Assembly (NCBI GenBank): GCA_021234155.1
Contig: JAJEKV010000004.1
Coordinates: forward strand, 3,844,109 to 3,908,108
Length of the DNA stretch: 64,000 nt
DNA from: Isoetes taiwanensis
Taxonomy: Eukaryota; Streptophyta; Lycopodiopsida; Isoetales; Isoetaceae
Direction of reading: 5' to 3'
The notes under the pieces were generated by a model that had not been told where the DNA came from, made no database searches, and worked only from the letters and a program-made list of their open reading frames with translations. This document shows, piece by piece, positions 44,584 to 57,914 of the stretch. Made by a program: the position numbers and the translations under genes. The first letter of the stretch is position 1. The number at the start of each line of letters is the position of its first letter.

Positions 44584-45676
44584 AAAGAGCTAATGAATTT
44601 AGCAACTATGTGTAATAAAGTACATATATAATGTGTATTTGAGAATTCTAGGACCATCTATAATGAGATTCTCTATGAAAAATAATTTAAGCAGTATATT
44701 GTGTATATATGCTTTGAACTTTAACAGTTTTGAACTCAAATTGTGATAGTTATAGTCCAAATCAAACACGAATCCAATTTTCTAAATCCAATTTTCTAAA
44801 TAACAATAATTTTTTTCTTCATAGAATGAATGATATGAGCACAAGTTGCTTGTGATCCTAATATCCAATTCCATCTATAAATATGGGGATTTGAATTTGT
44901 TGTAGCATTTGGCAGCATATTAGAATTGCATACTCCAAGAACATGTTCCAAAAATATTGTTTGTTTAAACAGTTATAGAGAGGCCTCGTTCGTAATATCA
45001 ATATCATGCTTCCTGTCTTATAATAAATTACACCTGAGTCGTGTATGCCAGCAAGATTTACAAATCCAATCACATGGTATTAAAACCTAGAGATCCAAAT
45101 ATGAAAGGTCCTTCCATATCCAGCTCAAATTTTTATAGCTGCCTTGGGTCTAAGCTATAAAGAAAATATCAGACTGTTCATTACTTTTGCCTTTGAAGGA
45201 GAACTACAGAACAGGAAGAGATCTTCAAAACAGGAAGCAAACTTGGAGTTGTAATTGTTGAATGCGGAGGAAGTATCACCGCGAATGATATCAGGAAACA
45301 AGGCAGCTTGCTTGCTTGGCAATCCAATCTGTTGAAGTTAATCCTTAGGCAATGCACCAAGTTCTCTTTAGACATGTCAATTCGTATTAGCCATCTTCAT
45401 CTACTGAATAGGTGTTAAACTACATGATAACTAACATAGTGCTTGGCGACAAAGGAGCATAAAGCAAGAGCACATGTCTATCAATATAAGTTTGCTGCAT
45501 GCATAGAATTTTTTGTCTGCATTCCATTGACTGTAGCTTTCTCTTTTTAACATTCCACAGCAACAGTAAGTAAGCACTTTTCCTTAGGTTTGGCTGCTTT
45601 TAATGAGCTAGATAAGTTTGAACTCAATAACATGTCTTGCCCAACTGTCAATGTTCTAAATCACTTGCACAAGGCT
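44584..45676. other. Intergenic, no supported gene
   Basis: AT-rich DNA with no recognised coding or repeat structure. Confidence 0.4.
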
Positions 45677-46475
45677 TCAATAAATCTCAACACCCCCTAG
45701 AAGGAGACAAAACTGTTTCCACCAGTTATGACTTTGTCTACAATATGAAGTTGGCAGCAACTTGGAAAGATGTAAGAAAATTGTATCTAACTGGATTGAG
45801 ATGCAATCAATCTTCACACTACTTCTTAGAGCATAAGATGCAATTAAATTAGTCACACGCAAGCATGTGATGGCTTCAGCATCAGATGAGGAGTAATCAA
45901 TAGATATTAAGTCTGCAAAATATTCTGCAGGATTCACATGCTCTGGACAATTGTACCTAAACAATTATGCATCTGCTTTAGTATGCAGTCAACAGACAAA
46001 TAAAGAGAAAAGATGCATATTGATCATGGCAGGCAAAAACAAGACAAATGTACTTACTCAAGTTCACTAAAGTATGTGAGAGCATCATCTTGTGCAGGAC
46101 CAACATAAACCAAGGAATCCCTACCAGTAATACAAGGTCATCAAATTTTGAATAAATTGACCCCCTTGGTTGATGAATTGAGCAGATAACTGTTGTTCAT
46201 CTTGAGCTAATTTTCGAAGGGTTTCCATCGCTTTTTTAGCCTGAAATGCATCCAATCTTGGAAAGTTGGCACTGGAATGAGAGGTTACCATTATGGATAA
46301 GAAAAAGGAAATTTGATACTTATTTTTAAGTATTTATAACTACATGTTTATAGGCTTGTCTGCAAAAATAATAGATGGACTGGCAATGGGTTCACAAGTT
46401 ATGGATAATCGTTCCTTTTCTCTGCTGCTGATACCTCTTACTTTTGCATCACCAACTCGCGTGTCCACACAGCTA
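45677..46475 (-). pseudogene. ABCG7-like ABC transporter pseudogene (partial)
   Basis: Minus-strand pieces follow plant ABCG7/WBC7-type half transporters in order: VGDAKVRGIS and the Walker B region (46475-46352), AMETLRKLAQD, then VICSIHQPRGSIYSKFDDLV and LVYVGPAQDDALTYF ending in a donor GTAAGT (about 46228-46065), then CPEHVNPAEYFADLISIDYS (45964-45870) and NWWKQFCLLL (about 45700). The signature loop reads ISSREKERL where the family has ISGGEKKRL. Walker B reads IIFADKP, replacing the catalytic Glu with Lys. At least two 1-nt frameshifts occur. The N-terminal Walker A part and the transmembrane domain are missing. Confidence 0.85.
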
Positions 46476-47059
46476 GTCCATAAAAGATAATGGAGCACTG
46501 GAATAAACCCCAAAGTGATAGAAGATTGCAAATACATAGACGATTATTACTAAACTCAACCAAACTTCCAGAGCATCACAAAAGATTCCTTGTGGAAAAA
46601 AGAATTTTTGAAAAAGACATGTTTTGACCTTCATTTTTTAGTTCTTGGGATTCGTGAAAAGCTTTGAAAAACAATTTTTTTTCTAGCCCCCCCCCCCTCC
46701 CCCAAAGCCTAGTCACTCATCCCATCCAGTCTCCCCTTGCCACATGGTGCCTCCGGGCATGTGAGCTGGCAACGGACCAGACATCACGTGGAGATAGCAC
46801 GCAAATCTGAATAATACATGTCAGATTAGTCCTTATATACCTAATCTGTCAAAACCTAAAATGCATGTGGGATATTTTGACCATAAAGCTCAAGAACCTT
46901 AAAAAAATTTCACGCCAAGATCCAGAATTTTCGAATGATTCGACCACCTAATCATGGCTATATGCTCCGGATTGACCTATTCTAAGCCAAGAACCCTTAA
47001 ACTAAGCTAAAAGATAAGAATCTGAGTCGGATTTGCCAAGAACAGACTGAAACAAGGGA

Positions 47060-47429
47060 TTGTGTAAAAGGGGAATTGTTTATAGAGATCTTCGAGGGCT
47101 TTGGGCGCAAGAATTGATCGAGATTTCTCATTTAGAGGCCAGTTTGACTGACTGTTACTTATCCTTGCTTTTTGAATCCATGGATTACTTGAGGAAAAGT
47201 GATTACTTGCTATTACGAAGACTTTTTGATCCTGTGCCCACCACCATCTTATGATCCAAAAAATTTTGCGACAAATGATTTTCTGGTGAAGTTTATGTCT
47301 ATTATGAATAATTTGGCTATGGGGGTGACAGTGCGTGAAGTGTTAGATTCACACCCAGAACTAGATAGAACGGCTGACATAGAATCACATCTTGTTAAAT
47401 ACATGGAAAAACATGGATTGATCCCTTAA
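47060..47429 (+). pseudogene. Unrecognised coding-like fragment
   Basis: Two overlapping plus-strand frames look protein-like: an upstream one with LIEISHLEASLTDCYLSLLF, and a downstream one with FATNDFLVKFMSIMNNLAMG and VREVLDSHPELDR, ending in a stop at 47429. A frame change occurs near 47210-47240. No family recognised. Confidence 0.3.
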
Positions 47430-47800
47430 TGTTGTATTTGAATATATGATATTTTTGTATGGCTCTCTAGAAATTTCAAAACTATGAAATCTAAAATTGC
47501 TTCCACCTCATATACATTGTACAAGATATTTTTTATAACTTCCATAGACTGCACCTTCATTTGATTGAATGCTTTGAGCATCATAGTTGTCGGTTCCATC
47601 ATTTTCAATCCAACTTGAAGCATTATATGATAAGGCATTACATTCACTCCGTTGCACGTACCTATGTTGGATCCTTTGAACTAAAGATCCATTGATACAT
47701 CACAAAGAAATGGCCCTGGATCCTTGGATTACCGGGCTGTTGGCTCTGTTACACTCTTGTTTCTATCATTCGATAGAATTTATTGGACTGAAATGTTTGA
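47430..47800. other. Intergenic, no supported gene
   Basis: Nothing beyond short ORFs is visible. Confidence 0.3.
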
Positions 47801-47809
47801 CTTTCTTCT

Positions 47810-48505
47810 TCCTCCTAATTATTGCAACAAATTAGGAGAATAATGCATCAATTTCTCAAGAGTAAGTGTGATTTTAGTAGCTAAAACATAGCTGATTATA
47901 TCATCTTCATTATGAATGTCCTCATCCACCATAGGAGGCGTCAATATGGGCTGACTGTTTTCTATAGACTGAAATTGTTCTATGGATAGCACATTGAATT
48001 GCACCTTCTTATATGTTCACAACTTTAAAGCTTGTCCCATCAATTAACTTGAGGATTTTCATTATACTTTGCGAGCATCATTATTAGGAAGAGGTACTGA
48101 CTCAAATACTTGTTACCTTGGTGGATACTTATTGGTTGCCTATCTGGTTTCTCGTGATTTTTTCAACGAGTACTCTCATTATGCTTGAATTTATCATATA
48201 ACTTGCAATACAAGTGAGCCTTACTTGGATACCATCCCTATTTTGGTTGTACCATTTCTCTGGAACCCATTGGAGCTTGTGGCATCCTTGGAACTTGTGG
48301 TATGAGAGTTGATGCTTGCATTGGTTGAATTGGAATAGGTGGTGCTTGTTGCATTAAAATTTTGTTCAAGATGTCAAGTCAAGGGCCACAATGATCAAGA
48401 ATGTACGAAGAAGAGATTCTTTGAGAGGCCTAATCCGGTATTTGCTGTTGCAATCTACATGTGGTTTCAGAATGTCCACTAGATCCACAATACTCACAAG
48501 TAATA
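47810..48505 (-). pseudogene. Retroelement gag remnant with zinc knuckle
   Basis: At about 48500-48455 the minus strand reads CEYCGSSGHSETTC, a perfect CX2CX4HX4C knuckle. Downstream, a Pro/Met/Gln-rich stretch (QQAPPIPIQPMQ) lies near 48350-48270, followed by a degenerate second knuckle-like YCKLYDKFKHNES. Stops break the frame. No pol domains follow. Confidence 0.5.
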
Positions 48506-48509
48506 AACC

Positions 48510-51500
48510 GAAAAAAAAAAACCAATGGATAAAAAAGAATCAAGAAAACGAAAATGGAAATAAAGGAATATGTGGACTATGGGTGCAATTGAGACAAAAG
48601 AAGCCTTATGGAACAATGAATTTAAAGAAGAGAACAGAGAAAGAGGCAGAAAAAGTGGCATTCACGCATAAGAGTAACAAAGATGGACAAGTCGTCAAAT
48701 GAGAACTGTCGATCGAGAAAAAAGAATAGGTCAACTATATACAAGGAACATCGAAAGAAGGATGACCTCAACAAAGGTGATATATCAAGAATTGATCAAG
48801 CACGAAAAACTCAAGTATAAAAGCAAAAATCAACACGAAAAGAGGCCAAACATGTAAGGGCAAGATAACATAAACCAAAATTGATGTCGAGCAATATAGA
48901 TGCGTAATTGGTGAGAACCTCGAATACGCAAATCAAGATATCAACAAGATGTATAGAACCTCGATAACAATGGCCATGACAGAGCAAATAAGAAAGAAAA
49001 TCGATAGATAATAGTTGAAGGGTAGACAAAACTAATGAGTCAAAAAGAGAGAAATGTGAAGACCAAAGGAAAAAGTGTGAAATTTGAAAAGCAAAATACA
49101 AATGAAAAAGTTAGAACTCGCGAGGCAAATGAGATAAAGGGACTAACAGGGCTAATGACCAAATCAGGTAAAATGAGGCGACAAACAAGTTCGTGAGGAT
49201 GTGAGACTTATAAAGGGACGTATCCAGCATGAACGATAAGGACCAAAACTAATGGACCAACAAAATGGGGCAATGTCAGCAAAAAGAAAAAGATAATATG
49301 ACCAATAGAGCGATGAAAATGATAGAATTAACGTGACCAAAAAATGCAAATAGAACAATGGTACGAAAGGGGCAAAAAAAACCAACATGGAACATAGCAA
49401 CAACTGAAGGAAAAGAAATCAAAATAAGATAACGAAAAACATGACAGACTACAAATGTATGAAGCAAAGGAGCATGCGAAGATCTAATAGCAAGATCGTG
49501 AAGATATGAACGATAAGAATATAATTAATGGTCCAACAAATGGGGCAGTGTTGGCAAAAGAACACAATGTGGCAAAAAAGCAATAAAAGTAATCGAACCA
49601 ACGTGACCAAAAAATGCAAAAAGAACCATGGTACCAAAAGAGCAAAATAGAATAACATGGAACATAATAGGAATGAAAGGAATTAGAATGAGATACCAGA
49701 AGCATGAAGGACATGCAAAGGGCAAATAGAAGAACTACGACATTTATAGCTAAGTCCGCACAAAGCAAATATGTAATAAACCCTCAAAGGCATTCATAAG
49801 AAAAAATACGAATATATGACAAAAAGCGTGCATGGCCCTCAAAGGTAACCCTGAGAAACAACTGAGAACATTCAAATGTAACTATGAGAAACAATTAAGA
49901 ATATACGAGAAAGGAGCGTGCAATGACCTATGCATACAAATAGAACCAAAGCTCAAGAACTATCTAGGACCTTAAGCAAAATTAGGAAAAAAAAGGGGAG
50001 AAAATGAAATGGACGAAAAAGAAAAAATAAAGATACCGAGCACAACAACTGGAAGTTATAGAAGAATGAAAATGAGACGAAGGGGACATCACAAGGTATG
50101 GCATAAAAGAAACAATAGAGTGACTGGTGGAACCATTGATGCAAAAAAAGGTTGAATAGGATGAGACACTTAAGACATAAACACAAAGGAAGAGAAGAAG
50201 GGGGTTAGCAAGGGAAAGAGAAACCACATGAAAGAAGCAAAGAAGAATAGAGAACAAAGCGAAAGAAAAAAAGCAAAGCAAAATCAAGATGAATCCTAAA
50301 GAGGCAAAATCGACAAAGCAAGGAATGGATATTACATGTTAGTCCACATCTATGGGCAGACAAGCTCAGTCCAATATATAAGACAAAAAGAATGAAACAA
50401 TGGACTTAAAACAAAAGGGAAAGAAATATAGCCTCAATAGATACGCATATTCCAACTCTAATATGTACTAATCAACATAGAAAAAAGATGGAACAATCAT
50501 GGGCATCCAAATCAAATACACTCAACAAGTAAAATGAAACAAGTTGTCAACTGACCATAAGCAGCCACCAGAATGGAAATGGAATATGATCAGTTTAAGA
50601 CCTAGGAGAAACATAGGCTATTGCCACACGAGAAGCGAGGGCAAACATACAACCAAAACAAGAAGATAAGATAAGATAAGATGAAGGAAGATAAGGGGAA
50701 AAATGCTAGAAATAACAAAATGCACCAACTAAAAATGCCCCACAATGTCAAGAAATACAAAATCTATACCATAGAGAACCTCTTGCTAGTGCTGAATTGA
50801 TAATGATGCTCTTTAAAGTCTTACCGCCAGGGAATCTTGGGTCAAGAAGGAGGCACCTTGGATGACCACAACCATGAGTAAAAAACATCTAGCCAAGGCA
50901 TCTCGTGGTGAACAAATGATTTGATCTAGTATGAGCACTCATTCCATGGAACAACCTGTCTATATAGAGACTAAACAAAAGGAGTCACCAGATAAGAATG
51001 AAAAGAAGAGAAAATCCCTTGTAACTAATATGCAATTCTTATGAATATAAAATTAGGTGCATACTAAGAGAGCATTAAACTTGGCTGATGTAACGACATG
51101 GTTCTGTTCCATAACCACGAAAAAAGGGACACTGTAGATGCATTGAAAAGAGACCACAACATGCCGAAATATGCACAACGTGCCAAAACTGAGAGGAGAA
51201 GGTTGGCAAGGAAGGAGACTGCAGGAGTGTGGCTCATAGTTTAAAAAAGGAAACAATATAAGTAGATAGACGACAATGAATGTCTTGAAAAATAATGACA
51301 CAAACTAAATCTTGGAGCATGAAAGAAACGAGGGAACATAAGATGGGCTCTATGCCAGAGGGAATAAAATAGAAGCAAGAAGGGGCAAAGAAAGTAATAG
51401 ATGGAAGGATGACATGAATTACCACTTACATGTTCAAATAGAGCCCAACTAATCCTAGATCCATTATGAAAAAAATCAAAGCCTAAACCCATGGATACTA

Positions 51501-51890
51501 AAGCTAAAAAACCAATAGAATTCACACGCACAGAAGACTGAATAAAACCATGCTTTATTAAAAAAACCTCAACCTAAAACCAAAGCCATCCTATTGAAAA
51601 TAAAATGCAAAACAACCTTTGTGTAAGTCAAATCGTACCATTATCACAAGGGTAGCAAAGCAATGGAACTAGAGCATGGAGCAAACTGATGAGAACGAAC
51701 ACACAACAACAAACCAGTCAATCTATAACAAAGACAATGGGAATGCCGTGGAGCACTTTGGACTAGGGAGCAACTGGATATAACTCATTCAAATGCCAAG
51801 GGTCTAAGAGAGCATTTCCAACTAATGGATACATTCTGTGATTTAAAATGATTCTCTATGACAAGAGCTAAAAAATGAATAGCCCAAGCT
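48510..51890. repeat. A-rich, strand-asymmetric block with about 275-bp repeats
   Basis: The plus strand is strongly enriched in A and depleted in T over about 3.4 kb, so minus-strand ORFs are rich in Leu, Phe and Ser and are not credible genes. Two diverged copies of a roughly 275-bp unit are visible (GAACGATAAG at 49231 and 49508; ACGTGACCAAAAAATGC at 49331 and 49601). A short (GATAA)n run is near 50666. Confidence 0.6.
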
Positions 51891-51989
51891 AACATGTACC
51901 TGACAACCTGTGCAGTACCCCAAATTGGCAAAAAGATAATGCATATTCATAGGTTAAAAAGATGTGCGAGGAAGTCAGATGATAGCAAC

Positions 51990-54023
51990 AACGACCTGCT
52001 TGTAAAAGTTCCCAGGCATCTCAAAATTCTTTGGTATAGAGCTGTGCACCTGAATGAACTTGAGGATTGCTTTGTCCCTGACTTCTAGAATTGTGCATCT
52101 TCTTCTATTCGCTAGAGGCCAGTCTTCGTCAAATTACTCCTCAGTCATGTGGTCATCAACACCAGCCCGATGCCTTAGGCCTTTCATGAGTGCAACCTCC
52201 TGGAGGTCAATTGCCTTGGCTCCAACCTTCCTAGCTATCTGCATAATCTCTTGCAGTCTATGTATCTTTCAGCTCCATTCTACGACCCTGCAAGCATGTG
52301 TCTTAGAGTCTTGTCATCCATAAAGCTTGCCATTAATGCTGCCTCGAGGTCAAATTGCTCCATTAGGGGCATTGGAATTCCAGCATTGCTAGTTTTCACC
52401 TCCTCGTTGACTCTGTTGGATCCGGCATATATGGCAGCCATGTAGTGAGAGAGTGGTTGTTACTGAACGAGATCATCGCAAGTGCTCTGCGCTAGAAGCT
52501 GCATTAAAAGAATGCACAAACACATAAGGATCAGAGGTTGTTGCATTACATTGGTACTTTCTCAACAACGAGTCCAAGAACCCTGTCAGATCAAGCCGAT
52601 TACTCTTTTAGTTATGTTTCGTAATATTCATTCTAAATCGAATTGACGAGATGATCACGATATGCACTGTCATAACTGATTTAGGGTCTGCCTGTGATCC
52701 TGAAGGCAAAATCTGCAAGATACCATAAGAACCATGCAGCTCGTACACATCAAAGTGTATTTGCATGTTAACAAAAGCCCTTTCGTTCTCGTCTCAATAC
52801 AAACAGGATGACACCATGGGTTTCTCCATATATATTCCTCAATCTTGCATCTAGAGCATCCTAGAGACCGATTTTTTCACTCGCACGGACTCACCAACGA
52901 AACAACACTCACTCTAGTCATATATGCCGATGTAGACCTTGGTTTTAGTTTCGCCGACATGGAATAAACCATCATCCAATTAAATTGGGATTATGTCAAC
53001 TGCTCGGGCAATATAACCTCCAACATGAAGCTCCAAGCACGTTGTGTCAATTGGAGCAAAAGCCTCGGCGAGATAAGCAGCCAAAGATGGGATAAAACCC
53101 TTTTTATTTAAGGGACCCTTCTCCTTAGTTAGTATCTCGTACTTAATTTCACCACTTAGGAGAGGGTCCCGATCCTCATCCTCTTCTGGCTCATCCTGTT
53201 CTTGATCTTGATCCCGATCCGTATGATAGAATATAGTTGTTAAGTCTGGATCATCTAGAAGAAAACATTCCCATGCACTGCTATTGTCACCCTTGGCCTT
53301 AGCATTATCATATTCCTCGTCTGACAGCATGGATATCATAATGAAGATCACATATGCCATCTTCCGTGCTGTTCAAGCTCATTATCCCTAACATCATATA
53401 TTAGGCATCCCTCCCTAATAACTTTGAGGCACTCCAGATCATGAGCAGTGAATAGTGCATGCAGATGTGAGTCATCTGAAGGACAAACGATGACAATAGT
53501 GAAGGACCTCTCAGTTGCCAATCCTATACAGCTGGTAAAGAAGATGTTGTACTCCTTCTGGTTCATCCCCACATCTCCTCTCCCACCCCTACTGTCCAAC
53601 ACAAAGAGTGATATGTTTCTAAGGCAAGTAGTTGATTGTACCCAATGGAGACTGAATATTGAACAATGTCTTCTTCTTCAGTAATCTTCTTCACAAGGGC
53701 CACTTTTCTTCTCAACTCGGCCAGTACCTTAGGGGGCAGAGTCTCTTTATGTTTTGCATTTTTTGCCTTCCAATTCTTTAGGAAGTTCTTTGACCAGATT
53801 ATAAACTTCTTGATGTCATCATTACTGACCTTGTATTTGTCAAGCAATCCAATTTCAGATAATGCCACATTCCCCGATAGCCTTTTGTAACTCAACTCCT
53901 ACAACTGACTTCATTGTATGTACATCCTTCACATGGCTGCAACACTCAACGAAGGACATCCTATCCCTAGTGAAAGCACTCTTCTTGTATAAGACTTCCT
54001 TCTTCAGGCACTGGTCTAAAATC
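51990..54023 (-). pseudogene. Decayed minus-strand gene of unknown family
   Basis: Successive minus-strand pieces are protein-like but sit in changing frames. From about 54020: QCLKKEVLYKKSAFTRDRMS; then SEIGLLDKYKVSNDDIKKFI (53895-53640); then NISLFVLDSRGGRGDVGMNQ and CLKVIREGCLIYDV (about 53610-53360); then an acidic segment with DRDQDQEQDEPEEDEDRDP (53360-52980); then RVNEEVKTSNAGIPMPLMEQ (about 52440-52300) and EVRDKAILKFIQVHSSIPK near 52090. Frameshifts and stops lie between them. The copia LTR starts at the upstream edge and probably split the gene. No family recognised. Confidence 0.4.
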
Positions 54024-54666
54024 TGTGAATATTAGAGCACAATTTCAATACCTTAGATGCACAAAAGCATAGAATTATCCAATGATCAATTTATTCAATG
54101 ACTATTCTTCAATGTTTGTACATGAGAACAATGAAGACCAATGTGAATAGATTAAGGAAATAATTCACATCATACTTGTATCACTGTAGCAATGCAAAGC
54201 TAACCATTACTTTCATTAATCCCGATCAATCAGTTGCCTCCGATGTCGATCGATCAGTTCCCTTGTCCGGCCATGTTCGGTTCTGTCATGAACACTTAAT
54301 TTAATCCTTGACTTCGACGGTTCAGCAGCGAATTTAGCAGGTCGGCCCGGGCTTGTCTCAGTAGTTTCCAATTTGATTTCCTTTGCCTCCAAATTCCCGT
54401 CCACCTCATTAATATAACTTTAGTAATTTTAACCTTTGCCCTTTGCTTGAATATTTCAATGGTTTAACTTGACCATTGAACCTAAGGCTCCTTATTATAA
54501 CTCACCATTGAACCTTTAGGTTTACAAGCCAATATCACCTTGATGCTTCATCTCCATTGTGCAACCAATGCTTGAACCTAGAAGTCTGAACTGAGTGTCT
54601 GAGGCACTAGGTCTTCTTGTCTACTACAATTTGTCTGCACAAATTATGCAATAATAAACTCCAACA
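54024..54666 (-). mobile_element. Ty1/copia 3' LTR
   Basis: On the minus strand the LTR starts TGTTGGAGTTTATT, the classic copia-type start, directly after a polypurine tract (AAAGGAGGAA). It probably ends ...AATATTCACA at 54024. Length about 643 bp. The lower boundary is inferred from the TG/CA rule. Confidence 0.55.
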
Positions 54667-55481
54667 TTCCTCCTTTATTGCATAATCTCATGCTCTTTAC
54701 TTCAAGCACATTAGGCAACAACCAGTAAATTTAAAGTGCATGTCTGAACTGCATCATTTTACAGAATGAGATTTTAAACCTGAGCTGCACAGTTCTTAGC
54801 AAACATACTGAGCATGTCTGAGCAATGTAAATTTATTCAATGAGGCTTTTAGCCTAGGTTGCATGACTTACAACAACTTTCTAGTGCATGTCTGAACTGC
54901 ACCATCACATTTAATATCCAGTGCATGTCTGAACTGCACCATCACACCACAGCCTGTTTTCCATGATTCTGACACATTATGTAATGATCCATAAATTTGA
55001 ATTCCTCCTTCATTTCACAGTTACAAAATCTTAAGTGCATTTCTAAACTGCACAAATTTGCTTTCTGGCGGAGCTTTTGTAAACACATCTGCTATTTGAT
55101 TAGAGGTATTCACATACACCAATTTAATGCAATTCTTTGAGACCAGATCTCTAACAAAATGCATATTTAATTCAATATGCTTGGTCCTCTCATGATCAAT
55201 GGGATTATTTGCAATGGCAATACAGCTTTGGCTATCAGTAAATATTTCTGTAGGTTCCATCTGTTTGCAATCTAATTCTTCTAGTAATCTTCTCAGTCAT
55301 GCAATTTCTCTTGCTACTAGTGAGGAAGCTGCATATTCAGCTTCAGCTGATGATATTGCTATTGCACTTTGTTTTTTGCACTTCCAATTAATAACTCCTC
55401 CTGCAAGGAAAACCACATAACCAGATGTTGATTTTCGTGATGCCAAGTCACCACCCCAATCTGCATCACTATAAGCATAAA
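54667..55481 (-). pseudogene. Ty1/copia RNase H end, truncated by the gypsy insertion
   Basis: The minus-strand frame has the copia RNase H landmarks YSDADWGGD, STSGYVVFL, SSAEAEYAA, then ERTKHIELNMHFVRD and QIADVFTKA, ending at 55021. Its upstream half is cut at 55481/55482 by the gypsy LTR. The 3' region holds three or four copies of GTGCATGTCTGAACTGCAC (near 54737, 54892, 54921, 55033). Confidence 0.85.
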
Positions 55482-57067
55482 TGTGACGTCCCCTACTCAT
55501 ATACGGTGCACTCACCGTATACAAACATGAGTTCATCCCCCATACCAGCTCCATGCTGATACAAGGCCCTCCACGTGTCACTGCAACCTTGATGAGTTCC
55601 AGTGGGAAGAATGAAGGGGTCATTTTACCCTGTCTTCCCTCAGGGCCTACCTAGCTGCGGAAGCGTAAACATACATGTCAGTACAAATACATCAACATCA
55701 CATGACCATCACGAAGGATGGCCCACCACATATCTGCATAGGCAGAGATCAGCACATCACATATGGAGATCCTGGCCAAGGCTCAGACTCAAAGGGGAAG
55801 ACTGACGGCTTGGGACTCCAGAAGTCATTGTATACAGAATTCATGGCAAATGGATTTGGCTGGCATAAGAACATGGCCTAGGGTAGTCCACTCCATCCGC
55901 CCCTCCTGTGCACACTTTGCAGAGTAGGTTGAAGGGTGTTGGGACCTGACTGTAGCCCGCCGGATGCATATTAAAGGGGCTACTCCTGGGTTGCATCTCC
56001 CCAGTTCCAATGGGACAGGTAGGGATTACTCCCACCAGAGGTTGGCATGCTGACTCAAGGTGGCTAGAGGGCCACTGCCCGTACTCGACTGAACTCCATG
56101 GAAGTTGTCCACCACCCCAAGAGTGTCGAACCCATGCAAAGCCCGCACGCAGTGGCAGAGCATTAGGTCGAGTCCACAATAGTCCCTGATAGGCTTTACT
56201 ACCAGAGGGATATGATCATGAGTCAGGACATGAACCTCCTTGTAAGCCAGTCTGGCCCCTTCACCCACAACCAGGTGTGGTTCTTGTACACAGGCCGAAT
56301 TTAATAGTGCATTAAAGAGGGCTAGCTAGGAGCATCAACTACCAGGCTTTAAGGTCTCTACCCCCCTTCCCAATACAATGAGTCCACAGAGATCATCATC
56401 ACATACATATCAAAGAAGAACTAAAGAACAAGATTTAATCTAAATCACAGAGTTAGGTTCTTTAGTTATGGCTTGGTATATAGAGATCTAGATGGCTGCT
56501 ATGGGCAAATCAATAGGCTAAACCTACTTACTCTATGTCTAGGAGGCGGTTTAGACTATTGAATTGGCAAAATACCTGATCCCTGGCTCGCTCCTCCTGC
56601 TCTGAACGCATCCATGCTGCAGAACTGCTTGAAGATGAAGCTAGAAAGGAAAGATGATGAGCTAGACTGCTCAGACAGACTTTGGGAGGCGAGATTGGCT
56701 CTTGGAGCAAGCAAAACAGAGCTCTAGAAGGTTGTGGACGAAAATGGAAAGTTAGGATTTCCTATACTTATATAGACTAAGGGTTAGGGTTAGGGCTAGG
56801 GCTTCCTATTCTCCCTTGAGCATGTGGGACAATTGGGTGTGGCCCACTTGCCTTTATTAGTTAAGTGGCCTAGAGTGTACACATGGATAAATGTGTACAC
56901 ATAGATAAATGTGTACATAATTAAGTGTGCACACACTTGCAAGTTGCCCCCTAGGGTGCTACTTGCTTGGATACACGTCGGCGTGCACGTCAATCGGGAT
57001 GGCGTGTACGCGTGACGAGGCAGTACAGTATACGTCCTGGGACCGTATACTGTGCTGGAACATCACA
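55482..57067 (-). mobile_element. Ty3/gypsy 3' LTR, 1,586 bp
   Basis: The plus strand begins TGTGACGTCC and ends CATCACA, giving TGTGA/TCACA termini. The adjoining plus-strand TTCTCCCCACC is, on the minus strand, the polypurine tract GGTGGGGAGAA immediately before TGTGATG. This fixes it as the 3' LTR of the element whose coding region lies at 57.9-63.9 kb. Three TTAGGG-like units lie near 56785. The 5' LTR is outside the window. Confidence 0.8.
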
Positions 57068-57081
57068 TTCTCCCCACCTTG
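57068..57081 (-). promoter_or_regulatory. Polypurine tract of the gypsy element
   Basis: The minus strand reads CAAGGTGGGGAGAA directly before the LTR TG. This is the plus-strand DNA priming site in LTR retrotransposon replication. Confidence 0.75.
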
Positions 57082-57914
57082 AAATGATGTTGTCCGCAGC
57101 ATCGTGGGTCTCCCCACCTTGGGATCTTCTTATCCTGCAATCAACTTGATACGTACAATTTATTGCTATTATACTTAAACACTTATTAGAATTACTCTAA
57201 GGTAATATTTTTAAAACATTATTACGACATTACATTGTTCAATAACTTATCAATTCGTAGGTACTTATTAGCTCCACTTAACACAATATTTATGTTTATC
57301 AAAATTTAACATTTTTTATACAATTATTCTTCGCGGTACTCTTCATTCCTTGCAACACATTCCAACAAAATTTGTGTTGCAAGTCTTCGTAGCTCGACCT
57401 CCTTGCCCTCCGGAATGCTCTATTGGCCTGCAGGTCGACACTATGTTAGTACCATTTTAATTATTATTAGAATTATGGTTATAAGGTAACCACCCATCTA
57501 ATTAACTAAATGGATGCATGACTAATCTCCCGGCGTAGGAAGAGGATGCTTCTTCCATCATGGCCGTGGAGACAGCGCCCTATAATGCCTAGGATGACAC
57601 TCATGCCTACACCTTTAGTTGCCTTGGGCGTGAAGGTGGCGTCCTTCCCGTAGGCATTGACTAGAGGTGCTTTCCTATCAATGCATTCCCGAATGACCAC
57701 TTATCTCTCAAGGTCATCTACTTCCGTGGGATGGAAGTAGACTTTTTAATCTACCTTCCAACTCATTTAAGCAAAACCGTGGTCATGCCTACAATGACAT
57801 TACACCACGTCCTAGAGATCACCGTAGTGGTCTCATCATCGGTAACAACACATGCAACCCATTCCTAGCATAGGCTGCATGAGTAGATTAATCTTAACTA
57901 CACATGAAATTAAT
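57082..57914. other. Untranslated region between gypsy integrase and PPT
   Basis: AT-rich, with no recognised ORF. It contains a second CTCCCCACCTTG near 57111, a duplicate of the PPT-adjacent sequence. Confidence 0.4.

Noticed and set aside
49164-50287. Several minus-strand hydrophobic ORFs that look like membrane proteins
   Set aside because: Leu/Phe/Ser richness follows from the A-rich plus strand. The frames overlap one another and show no domain.
56780-56805. TTAGGG-like units as an interstitial telomere
   Set aside because: Only about three imperfect units inside an LTR, too few to indicate telomeric origin.
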